Shown: positions 8,995-17,808 of the stretch, one piece after another
Layout of the letters: the number at the start of each line of letters is the position of its first letter
How positions within the stretch are numbered: position 1 is the stretch's first letter
Assembly: GCA_030524545.1 (NCBI GenBank)
Contig: JAUNGM010000023.1
Location: 1-64,000, forward strand
DNA length: 64,000 nucleotides
Source: Eubacteriales bacterium
GTDB taxonomy: Bacteria; Bacillota; Clostridia; Lachnospirales; Lachnospiraceae
Direction: 5' to 3'
Notes under the pieces: generated by a model
What the model was told of the DNA's origin: nothing
The model's database searches: none
The model's input: the letters and a program-made list of their open reading frames with translations, nothing else
Translations under genes and position numbers: made by a program

Positions 8995-9018
8995 CGTGGA
9001 GGAAAGGCAGGTGGGAGC

Positions 9019-10271
9019 GTGGCATCCAGAATCTAGGGCATTACAGTTGAGATCGGCGGGGATACAACCAAGCTCTCCACGGCTCTATCAAAAGTTAATA
9101 AAGAAATCAGGGACACACAGAGCCAGCTTAAAGATGTGAACAAGCTCTTAAAACTGGACCCTGGCAATACAGACCTGATGGCGCAGAAGCAGAAACTAAA
9201 TGTGAGTGGTTCCGGGATGCGGTCACGGCAGTATGGGAGGCTATTAAGTCAGCGACCATTGCGGCATGGAATGCCATCGGAATCTTTTTGACAAATTTGT
9301 GGAGCGGGATTGTCCAGACAGGGAAGACGGTCTTTCAGGGGCTTGCTTCCTTTTTTACTGTCTGCTGGAAGGGCATCCAGAATATGTTTACCACAGTGCT
9401 GACAGCTATTTCTGTATTTTTCAGCACGATCTGGAATGCAATCCGGACTACGGTGGTGACGGTTGGCACGGCAATCCAGACGTTCCTTACTACAGCATGG
9501 ACGGTAATCCGGACGGTCATTACCACGATTCTGACAGCTATCCAGATGGTATTTACTACGGTGTGGAATGCGATAAAGGCAGTTGTGACAGCGGTGGTGT
9601 CTGCCATCCAGAATTTTATCACTACAGCCTCGAATAGCATAAAAGTGGTTGTAACTACAGTTATGAATGCAGTCCGATCGGTGGTGTCCAGTGTATGGAA
9701 TAATGTAAAATCCGTGACTTCTTCCGTACTGAATGCGATGAAGTCAGCGGTTTCCACGGTATTTAACAACGTGGTTTCCAGTATCCGGACAGCCATGGGA
9801 AATGTTTACAGCACGATTGTGTCCGGTTTCAATCAGGTGGTCAGCTTTATCACGGGGCTGGCACAGGGAATTGAGAAGAGCAAAGGAGTGGTAAAACAGG
9901 CAGTGGAAGGCGTGGTTGCGGATATGGTCATCAGCCCGAAGGTGTCAGCAATGGAGACAGCGCAGATGCAGGTTTCTTCCATGGATTCTATCCGGCAGAT
10001 GGTAAGCGGAATCCAGGAAATGTTCGCAGGGATGCAGGATAATGATAATATGGGAACCATCTGCAGCCCGGTCTATATCGGAGGAACGCTTCTGGATGAA
10101 GTGGTGGTGAATGCACAGGCAAGGCAGAAGATTACGGTGAAATATTTTGATATAGAAACGCTGGAGATAAAACAGGCGGAGATGTTCATTGAAGGGTATA
10201 AGGCAAGCCTTGTGAAAGATACATCTTATAAGGGATTGTGGAAGGTGAGTTTTACGCTGCAGGAATTTTAA
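9019..10271 (+). pseudogene. Phage tape-measure gene, rearranged and fused to the DUF6711 gene end
   Basis: GTG at 9019 starts the same N-terminus as the copy at 20070, but codon 6 is TAG (9034-9036, CAG in the other copy). After about 60 codons a deletion near 9195-9200 joins the head to the central region in another frame. From 9288 the frame is open for 327 residues of hydrophobic, ~11-residue-periodic tape-measure repeats (TAIQTFLTTAWTVIRTV and the like), then the normal tape-measure tail (GGTLLDEVVVNAQARQ). That is fused in frame at ~10131 to the last 47 residues of the DUF6711 tail protein. Three separate lesions, so non-functional for phage assembly. Confidence 0.85.
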
Positions 10272-10280
10272 ATAGTAGAT

Positions 10281-10320
10281 GATTGTTGGTAGGATGTCTG
10301 TTATAATGAGAGGAACAATC
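10281..10320 (+). promoter_or_regulatory. Post-DUF6711 cargo promoter, copy 1
   Basis: Extended -10 TGTTATAAT at 10299-10307, flanked by inverted arms GATTGTT (10281-10287) and AACAATC (10314-10320). Identical or near-identical elements at 21236-21276 and 39855-39894 drive different genes. The arms could be an operator. Confidence 0.75.
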
Positions 10321-10342
10321 GGGCTTTGAGGAGGTAAAAGAC

Positions 10343-11110
10343 ATGATATTGAAGAATAAGTATCCCATATGTGAATTTGATACCAGTAAAGAGCCACTTA
10401 TTCAACCAGCGAATTTTTTAACTAAAAGCCTTCCGGAAAAATGTGTTATTACTTTTTTTAGGAAGGAACTGGATCGATTTGTTGCGGAAAACAATCTTCC
10501 TATCATTGGTTATCTTAACTCAGAAGTGTTTGACATACCTGTGTATGAATATGCATATGGTGCAGATAGACTTTGTATTACGATGGCATTTTGTGGTGCG
10601 CCTGGTGCATCTGTAACGCTTGAAGAACTACATGCTATGGGATGCAAAAAGTTCATAATCTGTGGGGGCGCAGGGGCATTAACAAAGGACAGTAAAGTAG
10701 GGGAAATCATTATCCCAGTCTCTGCGGTTAGAGATGAGGGAACATCCTATCATTACTTAGAACCATCCCGTGAAATTGAATGCCATAAAGAGACAGTTGA
10801 GATTGTTGTTTCGTGTTTGAAACAAATGGGGATTCCATTTACAACAGGAAAAACATGGACAAGCGACGCTATATACAGAGAAACACCTGATATGATTGAA
10901 TTAAGACGAAACGAGGGATGTATAACTGTGGAAATGGAAGCGGCAGCCTTTTTTGCGGTGTCTCAATATTATAATATTCCGCTTGCCCAGTTATTATATG
11001 CTGGTGATGATGTAAGCGGTGAGGTGTGGGATTCCCGAAATTGGAATATGCAAAAGAATATACGGTATAATTTAATTTCCACTGCAATTGAAATTGTAAA
11101 GAAATTGTAA
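10343..11110 (+). CDS. Nucleoside phosphorylase
   Basis: A 255-residue PNP/UDP phosphorylase family enzyme (uridine-phosphorylase-like). It cleaves a nucleoside with phosphate to base and ribose-1-phosphate in the cytoplasm. Visible motifs: CGGAGAL (phosphate/base loop), RDEGTSYHYLEP, and TVEMEAAAFFAVSQ, which holds the ribose-binding Glu-Met-Glu. Length and motif order are normal and the gene looks intact. It starts at ATG 10343 with GGAGG 9 bp upstream and is the first cargo gene behind the post-DUF6711 promoter. Which nucleoside it uses is not determinable here. Confidence 0.88.
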   Translation: MILKNKYPICEFDTSKEPLIQPANFLTKSLPEKCVITFFRKELDRFVAENNLPIIGYLNSEVFDIPVYEYAYGADRLCITMAFCGAPGASVTLEELHAMGCKKFIICGGAGALTKDSKVGEIIIPVSAVRDEGTSYHYLEPSREIECHKETVEIVVSCLKQMGIPFTTGKTWTSDAIYRETPDMIELRRNEGCITVEMEAAAFFAVSQYYNIPLAQLLYAGDDVSGEVWDSRNWNMQKNIRYNLISTAIEIVKKL

Positions 11111-11144
11111 TGGGCTATGTGTTTATAAGTTTAAAGTGATAATT

Positions 11145-11193
11145 AAATTCAGTTTTTAGAACTGAACGAATCGGAAACTGTAGTATAGAGGAG
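11145..11193 (+). repeat. Recurrent leader/boundary element (copy before the VOC gene)
   Basis: TAAATTCAGTTTTTAGAAC, then GAATCGGAAACTGTAG and AGAGGAG. CAGTTT and AAACTG can pair. Related sequences precede unrelated genes at 12487, 21917, 32634, 36476 and 40443. Confidence 0.55.
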
Positions 11194-11202
11194 ATGATGA
11201 CT

Positions 11203-11613
11203 ATGAATGGAAAAGAAGCGCATGTAGGTGTGGGTCTGCTGGTTGACAACATAGACAGTATGGTTCGATTTTACAGAGATATATTAGGATTTCAAACTCA
11301 ATGGAGTGGGGGTCCGTTTGCAGACTTTGAAACGGCAAGTGGCGAATTATCCTTGTTTATGTATAGCAGGGAAGAATTCGTTAAGGCGATAGGAGAGGAT
11401 TATGTTCCACCAAAGGGTATCAACCAGACTTTTGAAATCGCCCTCTGGTTGCCCAGTTTTGCTGATGTGGATTCGGAATATGAGCGTCTGTCGAAGTTGG
11501 GTGTGCGGTTTCCAACAGGAAAACCCATCACCTATCCTTTCGGTGTTCGCAATTTTTATGTAGCCGACCCAGAGGGAAATTTGCTTGAAATCGGGAGTAC
11601 GAACGCAATGTAG
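11203..11613 (+). CDS. VOC (glyoxalase/bleomycin-resistance) family protein
   Basis: A 136-residue single vicinal-oxygen-chelate protein: HVGVGLLVDNIDSMVRFYRD at the start, LGFQTQWSGGPFADFE, and VRNFYVADPEGNLLEIG at the end with a metal-ligand Glu. Such proteins bind or modify small toxic molecules or antibiotics. Of three clustered ATGs (11194, 11197, 11203), 11203 has the best spacing to AGAGGAG. Complete and apparently functional. It is the second gene of the cargo run behind the 10281 promoter. Confidence 0.85.
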   Translation: MNGKEAHVGVGLLVDNIDSMVRFYRDILGFQTQWSGGPFADFETASGELSLFMYSREEFVKAIGEDYVPPKGINQTFEIALWLPSFADVDSEYERLSKLGVRFPTGKPITYPFGVRNFYVADPEGNLLEIGSTNAM

Positions 11614-11739
11614 ATTGGAAGTTCACTTTTTAATATAATCAATTGCAGTTTGCCGATCCGAAGCAACAGCGGGTTGCTTGCCAAAGGTATAGCGTAAGAT
11701 TACAATAATTACATCAAAAATCGTTTTTGGAGGAACAGT

Positions 11740-12105
11740 ATGGAAATACGGGATATATTAAAAAAATAAAGAGAGAAAAATAATCTTATGCAGGATCAGT
11801 TGGCAGAGCGTGTCAGGGTTACCAGACAGGCAGTCAGCCGCTGGGAAAACGGTGAGACACAGTCAAATACAGATACTCTGAAATTGCTGTCGCAGGAATT
11901 TGATGTATCCATCAATACACTTTTTGGTTCACCAAGACAGCTTATTTGTCAGTGCTGTGGGATGCCATTAAATGAAGACAGCCTGATCAGTCGTGAACCG
12001 GACGGAAGCTACAATGAAGATTATTGTAAATGGTGTTATGCGGATGGTGATTTTGCATCATTCGGCCAATATGTGTTTATTCTGTTATTGGGAAAAACAG
12101 AGTAA
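11740..12105 (+). pseudogene. XRE-type HTH plus zinc-ribbon regulator, in-frame stop and changed C-terminus
   Basis: ATG at 11740 behind TTGGAGGA begins MEIRDILKK, but codon 10 is TAA (11767-11769). The frame then continues without break (REKNNLMQDQLAERVRVTRQ, helix-turn-helix, SRWENGETQSNTDTLKLL). Then comes a zinc-ribbon part with ICQCCGMPL and DYCKWCYADG. After DGDF the sequence diverges from the family into the NUDIX remnant. Translation could restart at ATG 11788 but would lack the first helix, so I treat it as a pseudogene. Confidence 0.75.
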
Positions 12106-12284
12106 ATGAATCTGGTGAAGAATCATATGGAATGCTGTATTACGCAGATATCAGAAAATTTACCGGAGAATTACATAGTGAGATGGAACGCATCATAATA
12201 TCGGATGAAATGCCGAAAAAATGGACCTATCCGTTAATTCAACCATTTCTCATTGAAGAATGTTGCAGGAGAATACAGAATTAG
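12060..12284 (+). pseudogene. NUDIX-like C-terminal remnant
   Basis: Frame ending at 12284 with YGMLYYADIRKFTGELHSEM and MPKKWTYPLIQPFLIEEC, which resembles the end of NUDIX-type hydrolases. The N-terminal half, including the Nudix box, is missing because the HTH/zinc gene was joined directly here. Identification rests on overall resemblance only. Confidence 0.4.
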
Positions 12285-12384
12285 TAAGATGAGCGAAACA
12301 AGAAGAGTTTTAATAAATGTTAAATTTATTATAGCAAAAAAATTGGTATGAGATTATGCTGCTTGCAAGGTCAAAGAAGCAAAG

Positions 12385-12491
12385 AAACAAGTACAGGGAC
12401 ACCATTTTATAGAAAAATGGGATATGATTATAAAAATGGTATAAAAGAACCTGATTCGGAGGGACTATTGAGATTAGAGAAATTTCGATAA
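12385..12491 (+). pseudogene. GNAT acetyltransferase C-terminal remnant
   Basis: Thirty-odd codons (GTPFYRKMGYDYKNGIKEPD, then GLLRLEKFR and stop at 12489-12491) match the end of a GNAT enzyme. No N-terminal part is present. It is followed immediately by the boundary element and an intact GNAT gene. Confidence 0.6.
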
Positions 12492-12530
12492 ATTCAAGTG
12501 TTTTTAGTTCGATTAATCGGTATTTAGCGA
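12487..12530 (+). repeat. Recurrent leader/boundary element (copy before GNAT 12541)
   Basis: TAAATTCAAGTG, TTTTTAGTTCGATTAATCGG, ATTTAGCGAGG. Aligns well with 40443-40490, although neither the upstream nor the downstream genes there are homologous at these points. Confidence 0.55.
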
Positions 12531-12540
12531 GGTAAAAGAA

Positions 12541-12960
12541 ATGGTAGAAATTAGATATGTTCAATTAGAAGATAAAGAATTTTGGTATAGTCTTGATAGT
12601 CATTTGCCAGAACAGGAATTTAACAATAAAGTTAGTGATAAAAGAGGATATGTTTTATTAGATGACAATAAACCAATAGGATTGTTGAGATATAATCTAT
12701 TTTGGGATAATACACCATTTTGTACAATGTTATTTATTGATTGGAATTATCACGGAAAAGGTTATGGAAAGAAACTTATGGAACATTGGGAAGATGATAT
12801 GAAATCACAAGGATATGGCATGCTTTTGACATCTACACAGGTTGATGAAGAAGCACAGCATTTTTATAGAAAATTAGGGTATAAAGATTGTGGTGGTTTT
12901 GTTATAGATGTTCCAGGATATGAGCAACCAATGGAGATGTTTTTAATTAAAGGAATCTAG
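12541..12960 (+). CDS. GNAT family N-acetyltransferase
   Basis: A 139-residue GNAT. The acetyl-CoA loop is in YHGKGYGKKLMEHWE (about residues 76-90) and the C-terminal HFYRKLGYKDCGGFVID is typical of the RimI-like group. Intact, with GCGAGGT before the ATG. Acetyl acceptor unknown; small amines, antibiotics or peptide N-termini are possible. It lies behind the boundary element within the cargo run. Confidence 0.85.
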   Translation: MVEIRYVQLEDKEFWYSLDSHLPEQEFNNKVSDKRGYVLLDDNKPIGLLRYNLFWDNTPFCTMLFIDWNYHGKGYGKKLMEHWEDDMKSQGYGMLLTSTQVDEEAQHFYRKLGYKDCGGFVIDVPGYEQPMEMFLIKGI

Positions 12961-13090
12961 CAAATCCAATTTTTCAGATACTCTCCGGCAAAACCCAGCA
13001 CTTTCGCCCTGTAGTATAAAACTTCTGTCTCAGGGAACATCGAAACCGTCTGTCTGCTTTCAAAGAAAGCCCAATAATACGGGAAATTCC
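12961..13090 (-). pseudogene. Decayed minus-strand coding remnant (repeat family R, copy 1)
   Basis: Read leftwards, a frame with FPYYWAFFESRQTVSMFPET and LYYRAKVLGF ends just before 12960. A diverged copy lies at 27426-27560 with mostly conservative amino-acid differences, so it was once coding. I do not recognise the protein. In both copies it is joined to the GGCTGTG hairpin. Confidence 0.45.
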
Positions 13091-13111
13091 GGGCATATAG
13101 AGCTGGTATGT

Positions 13112-13157
13112 GGCTGTGTTATCAGTTTGGTTGGACTGGTAGCACAGCCATATTTTT
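13112..13157 (+). terminator. GGCTGTG/CACAGCC hairpin with T-run (copy 1)
   Basis: Arms at 13112-13118 and 13143-13149, then TATTTTT. Homologous hairpins, with the same loop words ATCAGTTTG and GACTGG, occur at 27577 and 47019. Probably a terminator carried with the mobile segments. Confidence 0.65.
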
Positions 13158-13298
13158 ACCCCTGGGGTAAAAGCAGTAAGAGGAATATATTTTTTAACAA
13201 AACTCATATCCAATATATCAGTAACATGATATACTGAAAACAATGAGAAATTTGGGCAGGACCAAAAGACGGGCAGGGCCTTATGGGGAGGGGACATT

Positions 13299-13847
13299 TT
13301 GAAGGATTTTACAAGATCAGATTTATTGTTTTCTTTGTGTGGATTAAATTGCGGACTGTGTCCTATGCACCTGGATGGGCATTGCCCTGGATGCGGCGGC
13401 GGTGAAGGAAACCAGTCCTGCAAAATAGCCAGATGCAGCCTGCAGCATGGGAAGCCGGAATATTGCAGCCAATGTCAGGAGTTTCCCTGTGAAAAATATG
13501 AGTATATTGATGCGTTCGATTCGTTTGTCACACATCAGAATCAGAAAAAAGATTTGGAGAAGCAGCAGGAAATCGGTGTGGAGGCGTACAGGGCAGAGCA
13601 GGAAGAGAAAATCCGTATTCTGAAGTGGCTGCTGCAAAACTGTAATGACGGGCGGAAAAAGACATTTTTCTGTGTGGCTGTGAATCTTCTGGAATTGGAA
13701 GATGTGAGAAACGTGATGGAGCAGATAAAATCAGATGAAACATTTGGAGAACTATCATTAAAAGAAAAGGCTGCTTATGTGACCGGGCAGTTTCAGAAGG
13801 CGGCAGATAAGCAGGGTATTGTGTTAAAATTGAGAAAGAAAAAGTAA
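13299..13847 (+). CDS. DUF3795 domain protein
   Basis: A 182-residue protein with a cysteine-rich N-terminus (LCGLNCGLCPMHLDGHCPGC, then CKIARCSLQHG and YCSQCQEFPCEKYE) characteristic of DUF3795 proteins, which probably bind a metal or cluster. The rest is helical and lysine-rich. TTG start at 13299 with GGGGAGGGG 5-10 bp upstream; no ATG fits. Intact. Function unknown. It heads a closely spaced group (13299-16533) of small enzymes. Confidence 0.8.
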   Translation: MKDFTRSDLLFSLCGLNCGLCPMHLDGHCPGCGGGEGNQSCKIARCSLQHGKPEYCSQCQEFPCEKYEYIDAFDSFVTHQNQKKDLEKQQEIGVEAYRAEQEEKIRILKWLLQNCNDGRKKTFFCVAVNLLELEDVRNVMEQIKSDETFGELSLKEKAAYVTGQFQKAADKQGIVLKLRKKK

Positions 13848-13866
13848 TTTTGCCTGGGAGGTCCTG

Positions 13867-14304
13867 ATGGATAGAAAAGAAATCGTGAAATATTTTTATG
13901 AAGTGGTGGTGACGAATCATCTGCTGGAAGAAGTGGGTCAATATGTGTCTGAGGACTGTGTACTTAAAAATGGAGAAGAATTGATTCTAATAGGAATTGA
14001 AGGAATGAGAAGTCATCTGATTGCAGTAAAGAATACATATCCCGATTATTCTATGAAGATCATCAGGCAGTATTGTGACGGTGACCATGTTATCTCTGAG
14101 TTTATCATGGAAGGGACACACAAAGGAGAATGGCTGGGAATGAAGCCTACGAATAAAAAACTGGCCTTCACCGGGGTAGATATAGACAAAGTGACTGATG
14201 GGAAAATTGTGGAGCATGGGGGAGCGGTGAACACATTTGAAACGTTGTTTCAGGAAGGGCTTATAATGCCTAAAGATTGTACGGATAAATCAGGGGAAAA
14301 TTAA
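13867..14304 (+). CDS. SnoaL-like / ester cyclase family protein (NTF2 fold)
   Basis: A 145-residue NTF2-like protein: KYFYEVVVTNHLLEEVGQYV, then SHLIAVKNTYPDYSMKI, HVISEFIMEGTHKGEW and KLAFTGVDIDKVTDGKIVEH are the standard pattern of SnoaL-like polyketide-cyclase relatives. In most bacteria these are small-molecule enzymes of unknown substrate. ATG follows GGGAGGTCC; the stop lies 4 bp from the next gene, implying an operon with the GNAT at 14308. Confidence 0.8.
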   Translation: MDRKEIVKYFYEVVVTNHLLEEVGQYVSEDCVLKNGEELILIGIEGMRSHLIAVKNTYPDYSMKIIRQYCDGDHVISEFIMEGTHKGEWLGMKPTNKKLAFTGVDIDKVTDGKIVEHGGAVNTFETLFQEGLIMPKDCTDKSGEN

Positions 14305-14307
14305 GTT

Positions 14308-14790
14308 ATGTTTGAGTCTGGTATAGAATTAAAATTGGCAGATTGTCCGGAACAGGTGGCTGCTATTGTAAAGGAAACGATACAAAAAGTATATCCTCAC
14401 TATTATCCGTCAGGTGCAGTGCAGTTCTTTCTTGATCTGCACAGTGAAGCAAGGATTGAAGAAGTGATGTATTCCGAAGAAATCTATTTTGCGATGGTAC
14501 AGGGAAATATCATAGGAACCGGAAGTATTCGGAAGAATGAGATTTGCAGATTGTTTATTTTGCCTGAATATCAGGGAAAGGGATATGGAAGCAAATTGAT
14601 GGATTTGCTGGAAACAAGGATTTTGGGAAATTATCCAAAGGTTCATGTGGATGCTTCTTTCCCGGCGGAAAGTATATATCTGAAACGGGGGTATCAGATT
14701 ATTTCGTATGAAAAAATTGAAACAGAAAACGGAGATTTTCTCTGCTATCATACTATGGAAAAAGTGAGGGGCAGGAATTTGTCCATATAG
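14308..14790 (+). CDS. GNAT family N-acetyltransferase
   Basis: A 160-residue GNAT with the acetyl-CoA signature LPEYQGKGYGSKLMDLLE (about 90-107) and a late-strand ESIYLKRGYQIISYEK. Starts 3 bp after the NTF2-like gene and ends 25 bp before the hydrolase gene. Full-length. Substrate unknown. Confidence 0.87.
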   Translation: MFESGIELKLADCPEQVAAIVKETIQKVYPHYYPSGAVQFFLDLHSEARIEEVMYSEEIYFAMVQGNIIGTGSIRKNEICRLFILPEYQGKGYGSKLMDLLETRILGNYPKVHVDASFPAESIYLKRGYQIISYEKIETENGDFLCYHTMEKVRGRNLSI

Positions 14791-14815
14791 AAAAGTGACT
14801 GTGAAGGAGAGCATT

Positions 14816-15592
14816 ATGGTCAGAAAACACGGAAAAGAGCCATATCATATTGTCGTTCTGCACGGTGGACCGGGAGCGGCAGGCTCGGCATTCGGACTTG
14901 CCAGATTGATTTCAAAAGAGTTTGGCGTCCTTGAACCGATGCAGTCAAAATACACAATTATGGAACAGGAAAAAGAGTTAAGAGAGCAAATTGAAGAGAA
15001 CTGCTCTGGAAAAGTTATCTTGGCGGGACATTCCTGGGGTGCATGGCTGGCAGGATTGTTTGCGGAAAGATTTCCGGATAAAGTGGAAAAAGTAATTTTG
15101 ATTGGCTGTGGTCCTTTGGATGAAGCTTATGTTTCCCAGATCGGAGAACGCAGAAAAGGAAATATGTCATCAGAGGAAGCGGAAGAATTTGACCAGATTC
15201 TGCGTCAGCTTGAGGAGTGTTTTGGAGAAAAGGATGAATCCCTGCGGCGCTTAGGTGAAATATGTGACAGAGCAGATGGATATCAGGAAGAAAAATATTT
15301 TAGAGATAAGGGAAAAGTGAACGGAGATCTGTATGAAAAAGTCTGGAAGGAAGCTGCCGGATTGCGGAAATCCGGAAAACTGTTAGAAAGATTTGGGAGA
15401 ATTTCCTGTCCGTTGGTACTGATTCAGGGAGCAGTTGACCCACATCCGCCAGAGGGTGTTATTCGGCCATTAAGAGATCGCAATGTGGAAATCAAATCAT
15501 ATGTACTTGATAAATGCGGTCATACTCCGTGGAGAGAAAAATATGCCAGAGAAGAATTTGCAAGGGTTTTGTTTTCAGAGTTAGAAGGATGA
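14816..15592 (+). CDS. Alpha/beta hydrolase
   Basis: A 258-residue alpha/beta-hydrolase-fold protein: oxyanion HGGPGAAGSAFG near the start, nucleophile elbow AGHSWGAWLAG, a late Asp in QGAVDPHPPEG and catalytic His in LDKCGHTPW. The ATG at 14816 is preferred over GTG 14795 because GAAGGAGAG lies 5 bp upstream. HGGPG resembles prolyl-iminopeptidase-like enzymes, but the cap is unusual and substrate cannot be assigned. It ends in an ATGATG overlap next to the following gene. Confidence 0.85.
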   Translation: MVRKHGKEPYHIVVLHGGPGAAGSAFGLARLISKEFGVLEPMQSKYTIMEQEKELREQIEENCSGKVILAGHSWGAWLAGLFAERFPDKVEKVILIGCGPLDEAYVSQIGERRKGNMSSEEAEEFDQILRQLEECFGEKDESLRRLGEICDRADGYQEEKYFRDKGKVNGDLYEKVWKEAAGLRKSGKLLERFGRISCPLVLIQGAVDPHPPEGVIRPLRDRNVEIKSYVLDKCGHTPWREKYAREEFARVLFSELEG

Positions 15593-15597
15593 TGAAT

Positions 15598-16533
15598 ATG
15601 AGATTGGAGGATATCAAGGCATATTGCCTGAATAAATGGAAAGCCTATGAAGATTATCCCTTTAGGGATATACCCATTTGCTATAAATTGAATGGGAAAG
15701 TTTTTGCACAGATTTATCCGAATCAGGAAGATTTCAAGATTACTTTAAAGTGTACAGCAGATGCAGGGCAATTTTACAGACAGGTCTATCCGGGTGTAGT
15801 AGTAAGGGGATATCACTGTCCGCCTGTGCAGCAGCCCTATTGGAACACGGTTTATCTGGAAGACTTCCCTGACGAAGAGCTTCTGAACATGATCGATCAT
15901 GCCTATGATACCGTTTTACATAGTTTCAGTAAAAAAGTTCAGAGACAGATTCTAATGGCAGATAAAATGGAAATTCGTCCGATCAGACCAGAGGAGTATC
16001 CGTTGCTGAAAGAGTTTTTGTATGATGCAATTTTTCTCCCCGAGGGTGCCACAGCGCCGCCAAGGGAGATTGTAAATCAGCCGGAGCTTGCGGTGTATAT
16101 TACGGATTTTGGACAGCCGGATGATTTGTGCATGGTGGCAGAAGCATGTGGTCATATACTTGGCGCAGCGTGGACAAGGATATTAGCAGGAAAAGTAAAA
16201 GGATATGGTAATGTGGATGACCATACACCAGAGTTTGCTATTTCAGTAAAGAAGGAGTTTCGGAGGCAGGGGATTGGAAGTAACCTGATGCAGGAAATGA
16301 TCGTGCTGTTGAAAAACAAGGGATATGAAAAAGTTTCCCTTAGTGTAAATAAGGATAATTATGCATATAGGATGTATCAAAAACTGGGTTTTCAGGTATT
16401 GCGGGAGCAGGATGAAGACTATCTGATGGTGCTGGGACATGCATCCCTTTCAGGTAACACCGGAAACAAAGAAAATGGTAATGGAGAATATCTGTTTCCT
16501 GTTGAATCAGTTTATTCGTTGCAGTGCATATGA
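15598..16533 (+). CDS. MmcQ/YjbR-GNAT two-domain protein
   Basis: Residues 1-115 form a MmcQ/YjbR (DUF419) domain (FRDIPICYKLNGKVFAQIYP, HCPPVQQPYWNTVYLED). From about 125 to 280 there is a GNAT domain (MEIRPIRPEEYPLLKEF, FAISVKKEFRRQGIGSNLM, SVNKDNYAYRMYQKLGF). The ATG at 15598 has AAGGA 8 bp upstream. The last ~30 residues after LMVLGH are foreign: they are an alternate frame of the kinase remnant that begins at ~16440, so the native stop was lost at a junction. The two domains themselves look intact. It is coupled to the hydrolase gene. Confidence 0.82.
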   Translation: MRLEDIKAYCLNKWKAYEDYPFRDIPICYKLNGKVFAQIYPNQEDFKITLKCTADAGQFYRQVYPGVVVRGYHCPPVQQPYWNTVYLEDFPDEELLNMIDHAYDTVLHSFSKKVQRQILMADKMEIRPIRPEEYPLLKEFLYDAIFLPEGATAPPREIVNQPELAVYITDFGQPDDLCMVAEACGHILGAAWTRILAGKVKGYGNVDDHTPEFAISVKKEFRRQGIGSNLMQEMIVLLKNKGYEKVSLSVNKDNYAYRMYQKLGFQVLREQDEDYLMVLGHASLSGNTGNKENGNGEYLFPVESVYSLQCI

Positions 16534-16849
16534 GAATATCATATTCTGTTGGGTGATGCACGAGCAGGGTATTATAGATGAAATTATATCAAAGTTGGAA
16601 ACAGAAGATTGTCAGATATATACCATTTCTTTGATGTGTGATGTGGATGTTTTAAGGAAACGCCTGCAAAAGGATATAGATGCAGGTATCAGATCAGAGG
16701 ATGTGATTCAGAGAAGTATTGCCAGGATTGGTTTATATGAAAAGCTGGATACGGAAAAAATAGATGTTTCCCATATAACATCGGAGCAGGCGGCGGAAAG
16801 AATTATAAATGGAGAGAGAGGAAAAACGGATGCAGAAGAGACTGTCTGA
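16440..16849 (+). pseudogene. P-loop nucleotide kinase, C-terminal remnant
   Basis: The frame encodes the second half of a small AAA/kinase-like protein: VTPETKKMVMENICFLLNQ, IYTISLMCDVDVLRKRLQKD, then SIARIGLYEKLDTEKIDVSH. The Walker A N-terminal part is missing, replaced by the end of the GNAT gene. A second, shorter piece of the same gene lies at 28066-28205. The frame runs into the start of the GntR gene. Confidence 0.65.
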
Positions 16850-17480
16850 CAGAGTGGCAGATGATATTCTGACAATGATTGTGATAGAGAAAAGGTTTCT
16901 TCCGGGGGAGAAACTTCCCAATGAAATAGAACTGTCTGGTGAATTGGAAATCAGCCGGACAACGCTTCGGGAGGCATTCCGTATTCTGGCTGCCAATGGG
17001 GTTGTGGAAATACGCAGAGGTCTTGGAACTTTTGTACGGGAAGATTTTGAGATTGACAAGGGAGGCGTTCCATCTCTGGCTGATATAAAAACGGATATCC
17101 GGGACCTGTATGAGATGAGGCTGATTGTGGAGCCTGAGGCGGCATATTATGCGGCAATGCGGGCCAGTGATGAGGAAATCGGACATATCCTGCGTCTGGG
17201 GCAGCAGATAGAAGAGGAGATTACTGGTGGGAAAGACAGAACAGAAACAGAGAGAAATTTTCATAAAGCGATTGCAAAGGCAACTCATAATGAATTCATG
17301 ACAAAGCTGCTGCCAGTTATTTACCAGGCCATTGATAAAGGGGTGCAGCTTTCCAAAGAGAAGAGCAAAGCAGTTTCAGATACAATTCAGGATCATAAAA
17401 CAATGATGGAGTTCCTGCGGATGAGAAATGGGGAGGGAGCAAGAAGTGCTATGAAAATGAGGATTTGGAGACATATATAA
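16830..17480 (+). CDS. GntR/FadR-family regulator, last residues replaced
   Basis: Winged-helix GntR domain (about 5-70: LPNEIELSGELEISRTTLRE, RRGLGTFV) and an FCD ligand domain (DIRDLYEMRLIVEPEAAYYAA, NFHKAIAKATHN). The ATG at 16830 has AGAGAGG 9 bp upstream. The protein is 216 residues; the final ~6 residues after ARSAMKM are read from the wrong frame of the adjoining chloramphenicol acetyltransferase remnant, so the native C-terminal turn is lost. It may still fold. FadR-type regulators control sugar-acid or amino-acid catabolism, but no such genes are adjacent. Confidence 0.78.
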   Translation: MQKRLSDRVADDILTMIVIEKRFLPGEKLPNEIELSGELEISRTTLREAFRILAANGVVEIRRGLGTFVREDFEIDKGGVPSLADIKTDIRDLYEMRLIVEPEAAYYAAMRASDEEIGHILRLGQQIEEEITGGKDRTETERNFHKAIAKATHNEFMTKLLPVIYQAIDKGVQLSKEKSKAVSDTIQDHKTMMEFLRMRNGEGARSAMKMRIWRHI

Positions 17481-17767
17481 AGGCAGCAGAGGAAAAAGCG
17501 AAAAATCAAAAAGAGTATTTCATAGCTCCACCGGCAAATGACGAATTTTCTTTTTCTCCCTTGCCATGGATTTCTTATACGCATATATCCCATACAATTT
17601 CGGGAAACAGGACAAAGTCAACACCGTTGTTTGATTGGGGAAAGTATTTTAAGCGGGAAGGGAAAATGCTTTTGCCGTTTTCAGTGCAGGTACACCATTC
17701 TTTTGTTGACGGAATCCATGTAGGAAAATTAGTTGAGAAGCTGCAGGATTATCTGAATAACTGTTAG
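17455..17767 (+). pseudogene. Type A chloramphenicol acetyltransferase, C-terminal half
   Basis: About 100 codons from the CAT family: FIAPPANDEFSFSPLPWISY, a TPLFDWGKYF block, and the active-site segment VQVHHSFVDGIHVG with the catalytic His of HHxxxDG. The N-terminal half is gone; joined at GAAAATGAGGATTTGG to the GntR gene. An in-frame ATG at 17465 exists but the product would not be active without the first half. Confidence 0.8.
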
Positions 17768-17808
17768 AAAGCCAGTCTGATATTTTGTTCCTGCTCCGGT
17801 GTGTGTAG

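Noticed and set aside
9266..9796. Open frames of 123 and 153 residues on both strands inside the tape-measure gene
   Set aside because: They are alternate-frame shadows of the ~33-nt periodic tape-measure repeats; no ribosome sites and low-complexity composition.
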